In this document: piece by piece, positions 35,269 through 45,016 of the stretch
Numbering within the stretch: position 1 is the first letter of the stretch
How the letters are laid out: each line of letters begins with the position of its first letter
DNA from: Candidatus Reconcilbacillus cellulovorans
GTDB taxonomy: Bacteria > Bacillota > Bacilli > Paenibacillales > Reconciliibacillaceae
Length of the DNA stretch: 64,000 nt
Direction: 5' to 3'
Assembly (NCBI GenBank): GCA_002507565.1
Contig: MOXJ01000020.1
Location: forward strand, 1-64,000
Translations under genes and position numbers: made by a program
The notes under the pieces: model-generated
Told to the model about the DNA's origin: nothing
Databases searched by the model: none
What the model saw: the letters and a program-made list of their open reading frames with translations, nothing else

Positions 35269-38200
35269 ATGAGGAAGGCGACCCGGTTTTGGAAGATCGC
35301 GATCGCCGCGATAACGTTCTATGCCATGTCGTGGTTTGCAGCGAAAGCGGAAGGGGGGAGTTCGGGAACCGATTCGTTGATCGTCAACGGCGGCTTTGAG
35401 CAGGAAGTCGCAGGCATTCCCGTCGGCTGGTCTCAAGACGCCTGGAAAACGGACGGTTCGACGGTGTTTCGCCTGGAGCACACCGAAAACGGCATCGTTG
35501 CCGTCGTTGAAAACATTCAGCCCAACGACGCGCGTTGGTCGCAGAAAGTCAAGGTCGAGCCGGACACGATCTATCGCTTGTCCGGACGCGTGCGGGCCGA
35601 AAACGTCGGAATGAGCGCCACCGGTGCCAATTTGACCGTTCTCGGCATTTTGGAGACGTCGCGCGACCTGAAGGGAACGACCGGCTGGGAAGAAGTACAC
35701 CTCGTCGGCCGAACCGGTAAAAACCAGCGAGAAATCACGGTGACGGCCCGACTTGGCGGTTACGGCAACTTGAACACCGGTAAAGCTTTTTTTGACGACA
35801 TTCGACTGGAGAAACTTAACGCCGCGCCGGACGGCGAACGTGTCGTCTCTTTCGAGCCGGTGCAGGCGGGCGGAGAAGGCGGCGGAAACGACGGTTCGGG
35901 TAAAAATGTCGCGGCCGGTCCGAAATGGCTGTCGACGGGTGTGTTGTTGTTTTGGTCTTTGCTGTTTACCGGATTGCTTGCGTTTACATACCGTGTATTC
36001 GTGACCGGATCCGCGGAAAGCGAAGAACGTTTCGTTGCACGGTTTGTCTGGGCAGCGCTTGCGGCCGCGGCCGGCGTCCGTTTCATCATCGCGCCGTCCG
36101 TCGTCGGCTTTCCCACGGACGTCAACACGTTCAAGGCGTGGGCTGAGCGCGCGGCTGCGGGCGGATTGCGCGATTTTTACGAAGGAGCGGCGTTTCTAGG
36201 CGGGTCGGTATTCGTCGATTATCCGCCGGGATATGTTTACGTGCTGTATGTGATCGGAAAGCTGAGGGAATGGTTCGGTCTTGCGCACGATTCGGGAGCT
36301 TATCTGTTGTTGGTCAAAACGCCGTCATTGCTCGCGGACCTTGCTGTCGGCGTCTGGCTCGTCCGCGTCGCCCGGCGGATGGGGCGTTTGATGCTCGGCG
36401 CTGCGTTGGCGGTCGCGTATTGGTTTAACCCCGCTGTTTTGATGAACGGTGCGGTGTGGGGGCAGATCGATTCGTTTTTCACGCTCGCCCTGCTGATTAC
36501 ATTCGGTTGGCTGGCGCGCGGCCGTTTCGTCCGGTCGTGCGTTTCGTACGGAATTGCTCTGTTGATCAAACCGCAGGCGCTGTTGTTCGGCCCGCTGTTT
36601 CTGTTTAAGGCTGCGGAAACGCGCGACTGGAAGATGTTCTCCAAAGGCGCGATCGCCGGTGCGGCGACGGTTTTTGTACTGTCGCTGCCTTTTATGCCTG
36701 GAACCGATCCGTTCTGGTTCGTTCATCTTTATGCGGGCACCCTCAACCAATACCCGTACGCGTCGCTGAACGCCTACAACCTTTACGCTTTGTTCGGTGC
36801 CAATTGGAAGCCGCTTGAAACCTCCGTTTTGGGCGTCCCATTGTCGGTGTGGGGCTATGCGGCGTTGGCGTCGGCGGTCGTTTTCTCGGGGTGGCTCTGG
36901 TTTCGCGGCAAGCTCGAGCCTGCGGCCAAGACGTTTGGGGTCGGCGCCGTTCTTCTTGCGGGAATTTTTCTCGTTTCTATTAAAATGCATGAGCGATATC
37001 TTTTTCCCTTTATTCCTTTGGCGCTTGCGGCGTTCGCTTTCATTCGGGATCGGCGGCTTTTCGCCTTGGTCGGAGCGTTCAGCGTGGTTCATTTTCTGAA
37101 TGTGGGCTATGTGTTGGCCGGGACGCTCGGACCGAACGGCGGGCCGCCGGCCGACGGCGGATTCGTCCGATGGGTGTCGTTTGCGCACCTTGCCCTGTTC
37201 GCTTGGCTTGTAAAAACGGCGGTCGACGTCATGGTGCGCGGACGTGTGGCGTCGCCCGTTTCGTCTCTGGCGCACGCGCGCGAACTGGAAAAGACGCAGC
37301 CTGAATTCGCCGGAGGCGACCAGCGCGCCTATGCGACCCCGGTGGCGCAGGAAGCGCCGCCGGTACGGCTGACGCGCGTCGATTGGATGCTGATGTGCGG
37401 GTTGACAGCCGTCTACGCCGTTATCGCCCTGATCCGCCTCGGGTCTTTGTCAGCTCCGGAGACGTTTTGGAAACCGTCGTTTCCCGGCCAGTCGGTCGTA
37501 CTCGACTTCGGTCGGACGTACCGACTGGAGAAAATGTACAGCTACGCGGGGGCAGGAACGAGCAAGTATCGCGTCGAGTTTTCGGAAAACGGCGAGCAAT
37601 GGACGAATGCGACCGATATCGTCAACGACTATGTGAAAAATTTTGTCTGGCAGTCGTTCCAGCTGTCCGGCGTGCAGGCGCGCTACGCGCGGGTGGTTGC
37701 GGTTGAGACGGGATCGGGATTGCATGAACTTGCCTTTTTTGAGGCGGGCGGAAAACGTCCGATTCCCGTTGTCGCCGTCCGCGGCGAATCCGGGGTGTCG
37801 CAGGATGATGCCGCCCGGATCACGGACGAGGCCGACGCCGTGCCCGAACGGCCGAGTTTTATGAACGGTACCTATTTTGATGAGATTTATCATGCACGGA
37901 CGGCGTATGAACATTTGCACCGGCTGGAGCCTTACGAAACGACGCACCCGCCGCTCGGCAAGGTGTTCATCATGATCGGCATCTGGCTGTTCGGCATGAA
38001 CCCGTTCGGCTGGCGGATCGTCGGCACACTGTTCGGCATCGCGATGGTGCCGCTGATGTACCTGTTCGGCAGGCGGCTGTTCCGCAGAACCGACCTGGCG
38101 TTCATTTCGGCGTTTCTATTTACGTTCGATTTTATGCACTTCGCCCAGACGCGGATCGCGACGATCGACGTATACGGCGTGTTTTTCATCATCCTGATGT

Positions 38201-39126
38201 TTTACTTCATGCATCGGTACATGGAGCTGAGCTTTTATCGGTCGCCGCTCGTCCGGACTTTCGTGCCGCTCGGCCTGTGCGGGTTCAGCTTCGGCCTCGG
38301 TATCGCGTCGAAATGGATCGTGTTTTACGGCGGTGCGGGTTTGGCGTTACTGTTTTTCCTGACGCTTTGGCGGCGTTGGAAGGAGTACGATTTCGCCCGC
38401 AGGCGGCTTGCGACGGCCAGAGGCGACGAACGCCGGCTGTTCGAGCATGTCGTGCGGACGTTTCCGCGAGCGACGGCGGCGACGCTGGCGTTCGCCTGTC
38501 TGATGTTCGTCGTCGTGCCCTCGGCGATTTATGTTGCGTCCTACATTCCGATCTTCCTGGTGCCGGGGCCTGGCCACGATCTGAAAGATTTCTGGACTTA
38601 TCAGAAAAATATGTATAATTATCACAGTCAATTGGAGGCGACGCATCCGTTCGGATCGCCGTGGTGGCAATGGCCGTTTATGTACAAACCGATCTGGTAT
38701 TACGCCGGTCAAGGATTGCCGGAAGGCATGGTATCGAGCATCGTATCGTTCGGAAATCCGCTTGTGTGGTGGCCGGGAGTGTTCGCTCTGGCGTTCGTCG
38801 TGTGGCGGATGTGGTCGCGGAGAGAAACGGCGATGCTTGTGCCGGTGACGGCGTATGTGACGCAATACGCTCCATGGATGCTTGTCCCTCGTTTGACGTT
38901 TATTTATCACTATTTTGCAATGGTTCCGTTTCTAGCGTTTTTCTTGGCAGAATCGATCCGCGTCTTGACTGACCGAAAACCGAGGCGTTGGAAGGTGGTC
39001 TACGCGTATCTGGCTGGGGTCTTGTTGTTGTTCGCCATGTTTTATCCGATTTTGAGCGGCATGACGGTGCCGCGGGCGTACGTCGCTCATTTCTTGCGCT
39101 GGTTCGACAGCTGGTATTTCTACTGA
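35269..39126 (+). CDS. Giant multi-domain membrane glycosyltransferase with PMT (GT39-like) C-terminal half
   Basis: Protein of 1285 residues, probably an integral membrane O-glycosyltransferase. In order: a signal or anchor helix (1-28); a jelly-roll CBM4/9-like domain (about 36-190, SLIVNGGFEQEVAGIPVGW); a GT-C membrane half (about 224-680) with an acidic loop around Asp284 (GFPTDVNTF); one helix (706-727); an F5/8 type C-like domain (about 733-833); then a GT39/PMT half whose first loop holds Asp871-Glu872 (TYFDEIYHARTAYEH) and THPPLGKVF. PMTs move mannose from a polyprenol phosphate to Ser/Thr of secreted proteins. GGAGGCAGG precedes the ATG. It leads a unit with a polyprenol-phosphate sugar synthase. 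The sugar transferred is unproven. Confidence 0.8.
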   Translation: MRKATRFWKIAIAAITFYAMSWFAAKAEGGSSGTDSLIVNGGFEQEVAGIPVGWSQDAWKTDGSTVFRLEHTENGIVAVVENIQPNDARWSQKVKVEPDTIYRLSGRVRAENVGMSATGANLTVLGILETSRDLKGTTGWEEVHLVGRTGKNQREITVTARLGGYGNLNTGKAFFDDIRLEKLNAAPDGERVVSFEPVQAGGEGGGNDGSGKNVAAGPKWLSTGVLLFWSLLFTGLLAFTYRVFVTGSAESEERFVARFVWAALAAAAGVRFIIAPSVVGFPTDVNTFKAWAERAAAGGLRDFYEGAAFLGGSVFVDYPPGYVYVLYVIGKLREWFGLAHDSGAYLLLVKTPSLLADLAVGVWLVRVARRMGRLMLGAALAVAYWFNPAVLMNGAVWGQIDSFFTLALLITFGWLARGRFVRSCVSYGIALLIKPQALLFGPLFLFKAAETRDWKMFSKGAIAGAATVFVLSLPFMPGTDPFWFVHLYAGTLNQYPYASLNAYNLYALFGANWKPLETSVLGVPLSVWGYAALASAVVFSGWLWFRGKLEPAAKTFGVGAVLLAGIFLVSIKMHERYLFPFIPLALAAFAFIRDRRLFALVGAFSVVHFLNVGYVLAGTLGPNGGPPADGGFVRWVSFAHLALFAWLVKTAVDVMVRGRVASPVSSLAHARELEKTQPEFAGGDQRAYATPVAQEAPPVRLTRVDWMLMCGLTAVYAVIALIRLGSLSAPETFWKPSFPGQSVVLDFGRTYRLEKMYSYAGAGTSKYRVEFSENGEQWTNATDIVNDYVKNFVWQSFQLSGVQARYARVVAVETGSGLHELAFFEAGGKRPIPVVAVRGESGVSQDDAARITDEADAVPERPSFMNGTYFDEIYHARTAYEHLHRLEPYETTHPPLGKVFIMIGIWLFGMNPFGWRIVGTLFGIAMVPLMYLFGRRLFRRTDLAFISAFLFTFDFMHFAQTRIATIDVYGVFFIILMFYFMHRYMELSFYRSPLVRTFVPLGLCGFSFGLGIASKWIVFYGGAGLALLFFLTLWRRWKEYDFARRRLATARGDERRLFEHVVRTFPRATAATLAFACLMFVVVPSAIYVASYIPIFLVPGPGHDLKDFWTYQKNMYNYHSQLEATHPFGSPWWQWPFMYKPIWYYAGQGLPEGMVSSIVSFGNPLVWWPGVFALAFVVWRMWSRRETAMLVPVTAYVTQYAPWMLVPRLTFIYHYFAMVPFLAFFLAESIRVLTDRKPRRWKVVYAYLAGVLLLFAMFYPILSGMTVPRAYVAHFLRWFDSWYFY

Positions 39127-39148
39127 TCTTGGGAAAAGGTGAGGAAAT

Positions 39149-40174
39149 ATGGATGAATGCGTTCGGTATTCCGTCATTGTTCCCGTCTACAACGAAGAAG
39201 AAGTGATCGAGCAGACGTACTTGCGGTTGCGGGATGTGATGAACAGGCTCGGTGAGCCGTACGAATTGCTGTTCGTCAACGACGGCAGCCGCGACCGGAG
39301 CGCCGAAATTCTCGAGCGGATTTGCCGGTCGGATCCGAATGTACGGATGTTGGACTTTTCCCGCAATTTCGGCCATCAGATCGCGATCACGGCGGGGATG
39401 GACCATGCGCGCGGCGATGCGGTCGTCATCATCGACGCCGACTTGCAGGATCCGCCGGAAATCATTTTGCAGATGATCGATAAATGGCGGCAGGGCTACG
39501 ATGTCGTCTACGGCAAGCGGATCAAGCGCAAAGGCGAGACGTGGTTCAAAAAGGCGACGGCGCATATCTTTTACCGTCTGCTGCGGTCGATGACGAGCGT
39601 CGACATCCCGGTCGATACCGGCGATTTCCGGCTGATGGACCGGAAAGTCGTCGACGTGATGCGCTGCTTAAAAGAGCGGAACCGGTTCGTCCGCGGTCTT
39701 GTCAGCTGGGTCGGTTTCCGGCAGACGGCCGTAGAATACGTCCGCGAGGAGAGGTTTGCGGGAGAAACGAAATATCCGCTCAAAAAAATGATCAAGTTCG
39801 CTCTGGACGCGATCACGTCGTTCTCGTACAAGCCGCTGCGGTTCGCCACATACATCGGTTTTCTCCTGTCGCTGTTCAGTTTTCTATATTTGGCGGTCGT
39901 CGTCGTCCAGCGGTTGTTGACGCGGACGACGGCGCCGGGGTGGGCTTCCATCGTCGCGATCAACTTGCTGTTCAACGGCATCGTGTTGCTCATGCTCGGC
40001 GTCATGGGCGAGTATATCGGCCGCATTTACGACGAATCGAAAGGTCGGCCGCTTTATGTCCTGCGCCGCGACGTCCGGTGTGCGCCACACGGGGAACGCG
40101 CCGGAGGAGCGGAAGCCGGCGACAGGACGAACGGGATGCGGGATGCGGAGGGAGAACACCGTGGAAGGGCGTGA
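39149..40174 (+). CDS. GT2 polyprenol-phosphate glycosyltransferase (DPM1/GtrB-like)
   Basis: Makes a polyprenyl-phosphate sugar, the donor used by GT-C enzymes, 341 residues. The GT-A fold shows VIVPVYNEEEVIEQTYLRL, LLFVNDGSRDRS and the metal site IIDADLQDPPE. Two membrane helices lie at about residues 232-253 and 267-291, then a short tail. This DPM1/GtrB arrangement fits donor supply for the large PMT-like protein 22 bases upstream. AAAAGGTGAGG precedes the ATG. Sugar specificity (mannose or glucose) is not visible. Confidence 0.9.
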   Translation: MDECVRYSVIVPVYNEEEVIEQTYLRLRDVMNRLGEPYELLFVNDGSRDRSAEILERICRSDPNVRMLDFSRNFGHQIAITAGMDHARGDAVVIIDADLQDPPEIILQMIDKWRQGYDVVYGKRIKRKGETWFKKATAHIFYRLLRSMTSVDIPVDTGDFRLMDRKVVDVMRCLKERNRFVRGLVSWVGFRQTAVEYVREERFAGETKYPLKKMIKFALDAITSFSYKPLRFATYIGFLLSLFSFLYLAVVVVQRLLTRTTAPGWASIVAINLLFNGIVLLMLGVMGEYIGRIYDESKGRPLYVLRRDVRCAPHGERAGGAEAGDRTNGMRDAEGEHRGRA

Positions 40175-40610
40175 GCGGACGGAAAGACGCGCACGTACGC
40201 GGTCCGTCACCGGGCAGTTTTTGCGGTTCAACGCGGTCGGCGTGTTCAATACCGCCGTCGATTTCGCCGTTTTCGCGATGCTGGCGGCATGGGGGGCGTC
40301 GCCGCTGGTCGCCCAGTTCGCCGGTTACGGATGCGGCATGCTGAACAGCTATTACTGGAATCGGAACTGGACGTTTCGCGGCGCCTCGTCCGAAGCGCGG
40401 CGGGATGGATCGACGGGGGACCCGGCGACGTTCGTCAGGTTTCTCGCGTTCAATACGGCGACGCTCTTGCTGTCGTTGATCTTGATGGACGCCCTGACCG
40501 GGCGGTTCGGGTGGTCCGCGTTCGCCGCCAAGGTCGCCGTCACCGGATTTACCGTCTTCGTCAACTTTACGGGCAACCGCTTGTGGGTGTTTCGGGCTGC
40601 GGGCCGTTAG
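40161..40610 (+). CDS. GtrA family membrane protein
   Basis: Four-helix GtrA-like protein of 149 residues, thought to help flip or handle polyprenol-linked sugars. Motifs are LRFNAVGVFNTAVDFAVFAML, YGCGMLNSYYWNRNWTF and VNFTGNRLWVFR. The GTG at 40161 has GGAGGGAG 6 bases upstream and overlaps the end of the GT2 gene by 14 bases, so the two are translated together. With the GT2 and PMT-like genes it forms a complete donor, flip and transfer set. Confidence 0.85.
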   Translation: MEGRERTERRARTRSVTGQFLRFNAVGVFNTAVDFAVFAMLAAWGASPLVAQFAGYGCGMLNSYYWNRNWTFRGASSEARRDGSTGDPATFVRFLAFNTATLLLSLILMDALTGRFGWSAFAAKVAVTGFTVFVNFTGNRLWVFRAAGR

Positions 40611-40645
40611 CGGCGCGGACGGTGGGACGGTGGGGGATACCGAAA

Positions 40646-42505
40646 ATGGCTGCGAAGCGGTTCTCAATCGCGTCGTGGTGGGAGAACGTCTGGACCGCGA
40701 AGCGGATGGAGACGAAGCTGTTCGTCGTCTTCGTCATGCTGCTCGTCTTGCCGATGGGCGCGTTGAGCTACGTTTCCGCCTCACGGTATTCGGCGTCGAT
40801 CGAGCGCAACACCGTCGATTACCTGTTTCAAATCTCTGAAAAAATGATCGGAAAACTCGACGATTACATCACCGATCTGGAACGCATTTCGGTCATTCCG
40901 TTTTATTTGGATGAAATCAAGGAGGGGTTGAAGGCATCCAACAGGATGTTCGGCGAGAAGGCGGATGTCGCGTCGGCCGTCGGGGTTGCGACGGAAGGCG
41001 TCCTGTCCGACGAGGCGCTCATGCGCCTGGAAGTCCAGATGAAACTGAACGAAAGCATATATTTTCTGAACAACATCAAAATGGAAACGAACACCGTCTA
41101 TTAGTTCGATCGATACGGCACGCCGTACACGGCGATGAAAAGCAGCGGTTCGCGGATGGATCTGATCGACGCATACAGAGAATGGAAAAAGATGGCGTCC
41201 GCGGCGCACGGTTTGCCTGTTCTCGTCAGCACACAGTCGGTCAGTTCGTTGCCCGCCGACCGACGCTACGTGTTTACCGTCGTCCGGGAAATTCTCGACG
41301 CCTACCGGCCGATCGGCATGATCGCCATCGACGCCAACATCAAAGTCATCGAGGACATGGTTCGGGACCTCGATCGGACGACGCGGGGCACGACCTACAT
41401 TTTCGACGAAAACGGCCGCGTCATTTTCGACAGCGGGAAAAAATATATCGGGGAACCGCTTCCGCGTCACGAACTGTTCGTGCGGGCGGCGGGAAAGTCG
41501 GGCAGTTTTCGTGCCGGACTCGACGGACGCGACGTGCTTGCGATCTACAATACATCGGATAAAACCGGATGGAAAATGTTGATTACGGTTCCTCGCGACG
41601 ACCTCGTACGCGATGCGATGCGCACCCGATCGTTCACGATCGCGGTTGGCAGCGTGATCGTCGGCTTCGCGCTGGCCATCTCGCTGATTCTCATTTATGC
41701 GCTGACGCGTCCCTTGCGTGCGCTTGTTCGGCTGATGCGCGAGGTGCAGAACGGCAATATGGACGTCGCGTTTCCCGTACGCCGGCCGGACGAAGCGGGG
41801 CTCGTCGGAAGCGCGTTCAACCGGATGGTCGACCGGATTCGGTCGCTGATCGAAGACATTTACCTGGCGGAACAGCGTAAAAAACAGGCGCAGCTCGAAG
41901 CGCTGCAAAATCAGATCAATCCGCACTTCATCTACAACACGCTCGAATCGATCCGCATGACGGCGGAACTTTATCGGGCGCCCGAGGTCGGCGACATGGC
42001 CCACTTGCTCGGCAGGCTCATCCGTTACGGCGTCGGATCGGCGACGGAAACGGTGCCGCTCAAGGAAGAGTTCGAACATTTGCGCATGTATGTGCGGCTG
42101 CTTAATTACCGTTACGGAAACCGTTTTACGTTGCGGTTGCCGGAATCCGGACCGGATCCCGAGATGCCGGTCATGAAACTGTTGTTTCAACCGATCGTCG
42201 AAAACGCCGTGTATCACGGGCTCGACGAGAAAGGCCGGATGGAAATCGTCGTCGATTACCGGAGCGACGGCCGGGTTCACGAATTTATCGTCCGGGACGA
42301 CGGCATCGGCATGACGGAGGATGCGTTGCGCCGGCAGCGCGAGAAGCTGGAACGGTCGTCCGGCGCGGACAAGAGCGGGATCGGGCTTCGCAACGTCCAC
42401 GAACGCCTGAAATTAAGGTACGGCGAAAGCTTCGGCCTCCATATCGACAGTCGGCCCGGCCAAGGGACGTCGGTGACGGTTCGGTGGCCCGTGCAGCCGA
42501 CATAA
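40646..42505 (+). pseudogene. YesM-type sensor histidine kinase interrupted by an in-frame TAG
   Basis: The reading frame for a sugar-sensing histidine kinase runs 40646-42505 but is cut by TAG at 41102-41104, after MKMETNTVY and before FDRYGTPYTAMK; no frame shift is needed to continue. Before the stop are a membrane helix and the start of the outer sensor domain. After it come the rest of the sensor (dCache-like), a second helix, a HAMP domain, the H-box NQINPHFIYNTLES, and an ATPase domain (DDGIGMTEDALR, SGIGLRNVHERLKLRYG). About 619 residues if read through. It may be a recent pseudogene, a restart at ATG 41135, or a sequencing error. Confidence 0.8.
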
Positions 42506-42525
42506 GCGAGGGGGACGAACACCCA

Positions 42526-44019
42526 ATGGTGCGCATTGCGATCGTCGACGACGAAGAAAAAATTCGGCTCGGGCTCGCGCGGTTGATTGAACGGATCGGC
42601 GAGGCGTTCCGGGTGACGGGGGTATTTGCGGGCGGAACAGAATTTATGGATGCGCTCGAGCGCCTAGAGGCCGATTTAGCGATCGTCGACGTCAAAATGC
42701 CGGTACTCGACGGCCTCGAGCTGATCGAACGCGCGCGCGCCGTTCGTCCGGACTTGTATTTTGCGGTGTTGAGCGGATTCGACGAATTCGAATACGCCCG
42801 GCGCGCCTTGCGAAACGGCGTGCTGGATTATTTGCTGAAACCGGTCGGCGAAAAGGAACTGCGGGACCTCCTCGTTCGCGTCGGGGAACTTGTTTCCCGA
42901 TCGCGGCAACGTCGGCTGTCCGCTTTGGAAGACAGCCTTGCGCTGGCGGTCGGATCGGATCGGGAAGCCGTTCCGACGCATCTGAGGGAGCGCGCTTTGG
43001 CGACGCTAGATCGGAGCGGCCTGTTCGACGGTTGCGCTGTATTGATGCTGCTGCAGACGCACCCGGCCGTGTCGAAGGATGTTCTGGAATCTCGACTTAA
43101 AAGGGAAGGGAACGGACTTGCCGTCGCCTCGCTCGCCGAAAACATGATCGCCGCCGTCATTCGGATCGGAGACAATGAGAGTTCCTTCGACCGGCTTTGC
43201 GCTGCGATGGAAGAATGGATGGAGCAAACGGCGGCCGACGATGTCCGCGTCGGCGTCAGTTCCGCATTTTCGGGAACGGCGCAGTTTCCGGCGGCTTGCC
43301 GCGGTGCGGAAACGGCGCTTCAACATGCATGGTATGCCCCGCAACGGCGCGCTTTGTGTAAAGAAATGGCCGCCCGACCGCTCGAAAAAAACGATGCGGT
43401 TCAACTCTTTTTTCTGCTTGAAAGGGAATTCTGGCCTTCTGTAGAAATTCTCGATGTATCGCGAGCAATCCAGGCGTTGCGCGCGTGGACCGTCGAGATC
43501 GGACGGCGGCGAATTCCTTGGAAAACGCTGTCCGCCGGTTTTGAAACCATTTACGCGATGCTCGGCGGCAAGACCGCAGGAGCGAACGATGAACCGGTAT
43601 GGGACCCCAGGCGTTATCCCGGTTGGTCCGCTTATGCGGAGCATTTTCTAGCCAGGGCGCAAGAGGTCCTTCACAAACGCAGAGACGAGCGGCAGGAAAG
43701 CCGCGTCGTCGAAAAAATCAAGTCGTTCATTCATCGGCATTACCAAACGGAAATTAAACTTTCCCGGTTGGCCGAAGAAGTGTTTTTGTCCCCGAGCTAC
43801 CTCAGCAAACTGTTTCACGCTGAAACCGGACAAACTATCACGGACTATCTGATTTCGTACCGCATTGAGCGCGCCAAGGCGTTGCTGCTCGAAAACAACG
43901 GTCTGAAAACGTACGAAATCGGAGAAAAAGTCGGTTATCCTGATCCTGCATACTTCAATAAAATTTTTAAGAAAATTGTCGGGCTTACCCCCAAAGAATA
44001 CCGCGAACGCGTTAGGTGA
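42526..44019 (+). CDS. YesN-type response regulator with AraC DNA-binding domain
   Basis: Two-component response regulator of 497 residues. The receiver domain has the phosphorylation Asp in LAIVDVKMPVLDGLEL with acidic pocket IVDDEEK and Lys in YLLKPVGEKEL. The C-terminal AraC-type helix-turn-helix pair is in EIKLSRLAEEVFLSPSYLSK and LKTYEIGEKVGYPDPAYFNK. In Paenibacillus such pairs turn on adjacent sugar ABC transporters, as here. The start has GAGGGGG 11 bases upstream. It seems intact although its kinase partner is broken. Confidence 0.93.
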   Translation: MVRIAIVDDEEKIRLGLARLIERIGEAFRVTGVFAGGTEFMDALERLEADLAIVDVKMPVLDGLELIERARAVRPDLYFAVLSGFDEFEYARRALRNGVLDYLLKPVGEKELRDLLVRVGELVSRSRQRRLSALEDSLALAVGSDREAVPTHLRERALATLDRSGLFDGCAVLMLLQTHPAVSKDVLESRLKREGNGLAVASLAENMIAAVIRIGDNESSFDRLCAAMEEWMEQTAADDVRVGVSSAFSGTAQFPAACRGAETALQHAWYAPQRRALCKEMAARPLEKNDAVQLFFLLEREFWPSVEILDVSRAIQALRAWTVEIGRRRIPWKTLSAGFETIYAMLGGKTAGANDEPVWDPRRYPGWSAYAEHFLARAQEVLHKRRDERQESRVVEKIKSFIHRHYQTEIKLSRLAEEVFLSPSYLSKLFHAETGQTITDYLISYRIERAKALLLENNGLKTYEIGEKVGYPDPAYFNKIFKKIVGLTPKEYRERVR

Positions 44020-44070
44020 TCGTTATCTAAAATCAAGACAACGAAAACAAACAGAATCCATTTTCAATCG

Positions 44071-44099
44071 TTCATGCCCCCCGTATAATGGTTCTGTAA
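44071..44099 (+). promoter_or_regulatory. Promoter candidate of the sugar ABC transporter operon
   Basis: TATAAT (44094-44099) lies 30 bases upstream of the first permease start. TTCATG stands 17 bases before it as a poor -35, which would suit an activator-dependent promoter under the response regulator. Confidence 0.5.
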
Positions 44100-44128
44100 T
44101 CGATACCATCGCGGGGGGTGTTTGCTGC

Positions 44129-45016
44129 GTGAATCTTTCATACAGAACCCAGCGAATGATGATCCTGTTCGGTTTTTTGTCGGTGCCGGTTTTGTTTTTG
44201 CTGGTGTTTTCCGTTTTTCCCGCGATCGCTTTGTTTTATTTCAGCCTGACCGATTGGGACGGGCTCGGGTTCGACATGAAGTTCGTCGGTTTGTCCAATT
44301 ACGTCGAGATTTTCACAAGGCCCGATATTTTCGGAGCTTTCCGCAACAACGCGTACTACTTTTTCGGCGGCATCATCCAAGAAATCGTCGCGCTTTATTT
44401 TGCCGTCGTGCTGAACCGGCGGCTGAAGGGTAATTATGCGTTCCGCGTCATTTTGTTTTTGCCGTACGTTTTGCACAGCGTCGCCACCGTCATCATGTTC
44501 CGCAACTTTTATCATGCCGAATACGGAGCGCTGAACGTTTTTCTGGAAAGTATCGGCCTCGGATTTCTGAAGCGGCCGTGGCTGGCCGATCCCGTGCTCG
44601 TCGACTATGCGCTCGCGTTTATCTCCATGTGGAAATATATGGGGCTTAATATGATCATTTTTTTAGGAGCTTTGCAGTCCATTCCCGTCGACCTGTATGA
44701 GGCCGCCAAAATCGACGGCGCAAGCGCGGGGCAACAGTTCCGCTACATCACGCTGCCCGGAATTTTGGGCGTGATCGAACTGATGTTCATCCTGACGCTG
44801 ACGGGCGCTCTCGAAGTGTTCGACATTCCTTACATCATGCTGCTCGGCGCCAACGATACCCAGACGTTCGTCGTTCAGACGATCCAGATGGCGTTTCAGT
44901 TCAAAAAGGCCGGACTCGCCTCGGCCATGGCGGTCGTGCTGCTCTGCATCGTCTTTCTTCTGATCTTCGCACAGCGGAAATTGTTTCGGGGTGAAAAACG
45001 GCAATGGAGCATCTAG
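44129..45016 (+). CDS. Sugar ABC transporter permease, MalF/LacF-like
   Basis: Inner-membrane permease of 295 residues with six helices. The coupling EAA loop is seen as YEAAKIDGASAGQQFRYITLP. It belongs to the carbohydrate uptake CUT1 group and pairs with the next gene. The GTG at 44129 is chosen because GCGGGGGG precedes it by about 9 bases. The ATPase subunit is not encoded here; CUT1 systems of Firmicutes often share a common ATPase (MsmX type). Confidence 0.92.
   Translation: MNLSYRTQRMMILFGFLSVPVLFLLVFSVFPAIALFYFSLTDWDGLGFDMKFVGLSNYVEIFTRPDIFGAFRNNAYYFFGGIIQEIVALYFAVVLNRRLKGNYAFRVILFLPYVLHSVATVIMFRNFYHAEYGALNVFLESIGLGFLKRPWLADPVLVDYALAFISMWKYMGLNMIIFLGALQSIPVDLYEAAKIDGASAGQQFRYITLPGILGVIELMFILTLTGALEVFDIPYIMLLGANDTQTFVVQTIQMAFQFKKAGLASAMAVVLLCIVFLLIFAQRKLFRGEKRQWSI

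Noticed and set aside
40646-42505. TAG read as an amino acid (recoding) in the sensor kinase
   Set aside because: No other in-frame TAG is seen within intact genes here and no recoding signal was recognised; a point mutation or sequencing error is simpler.
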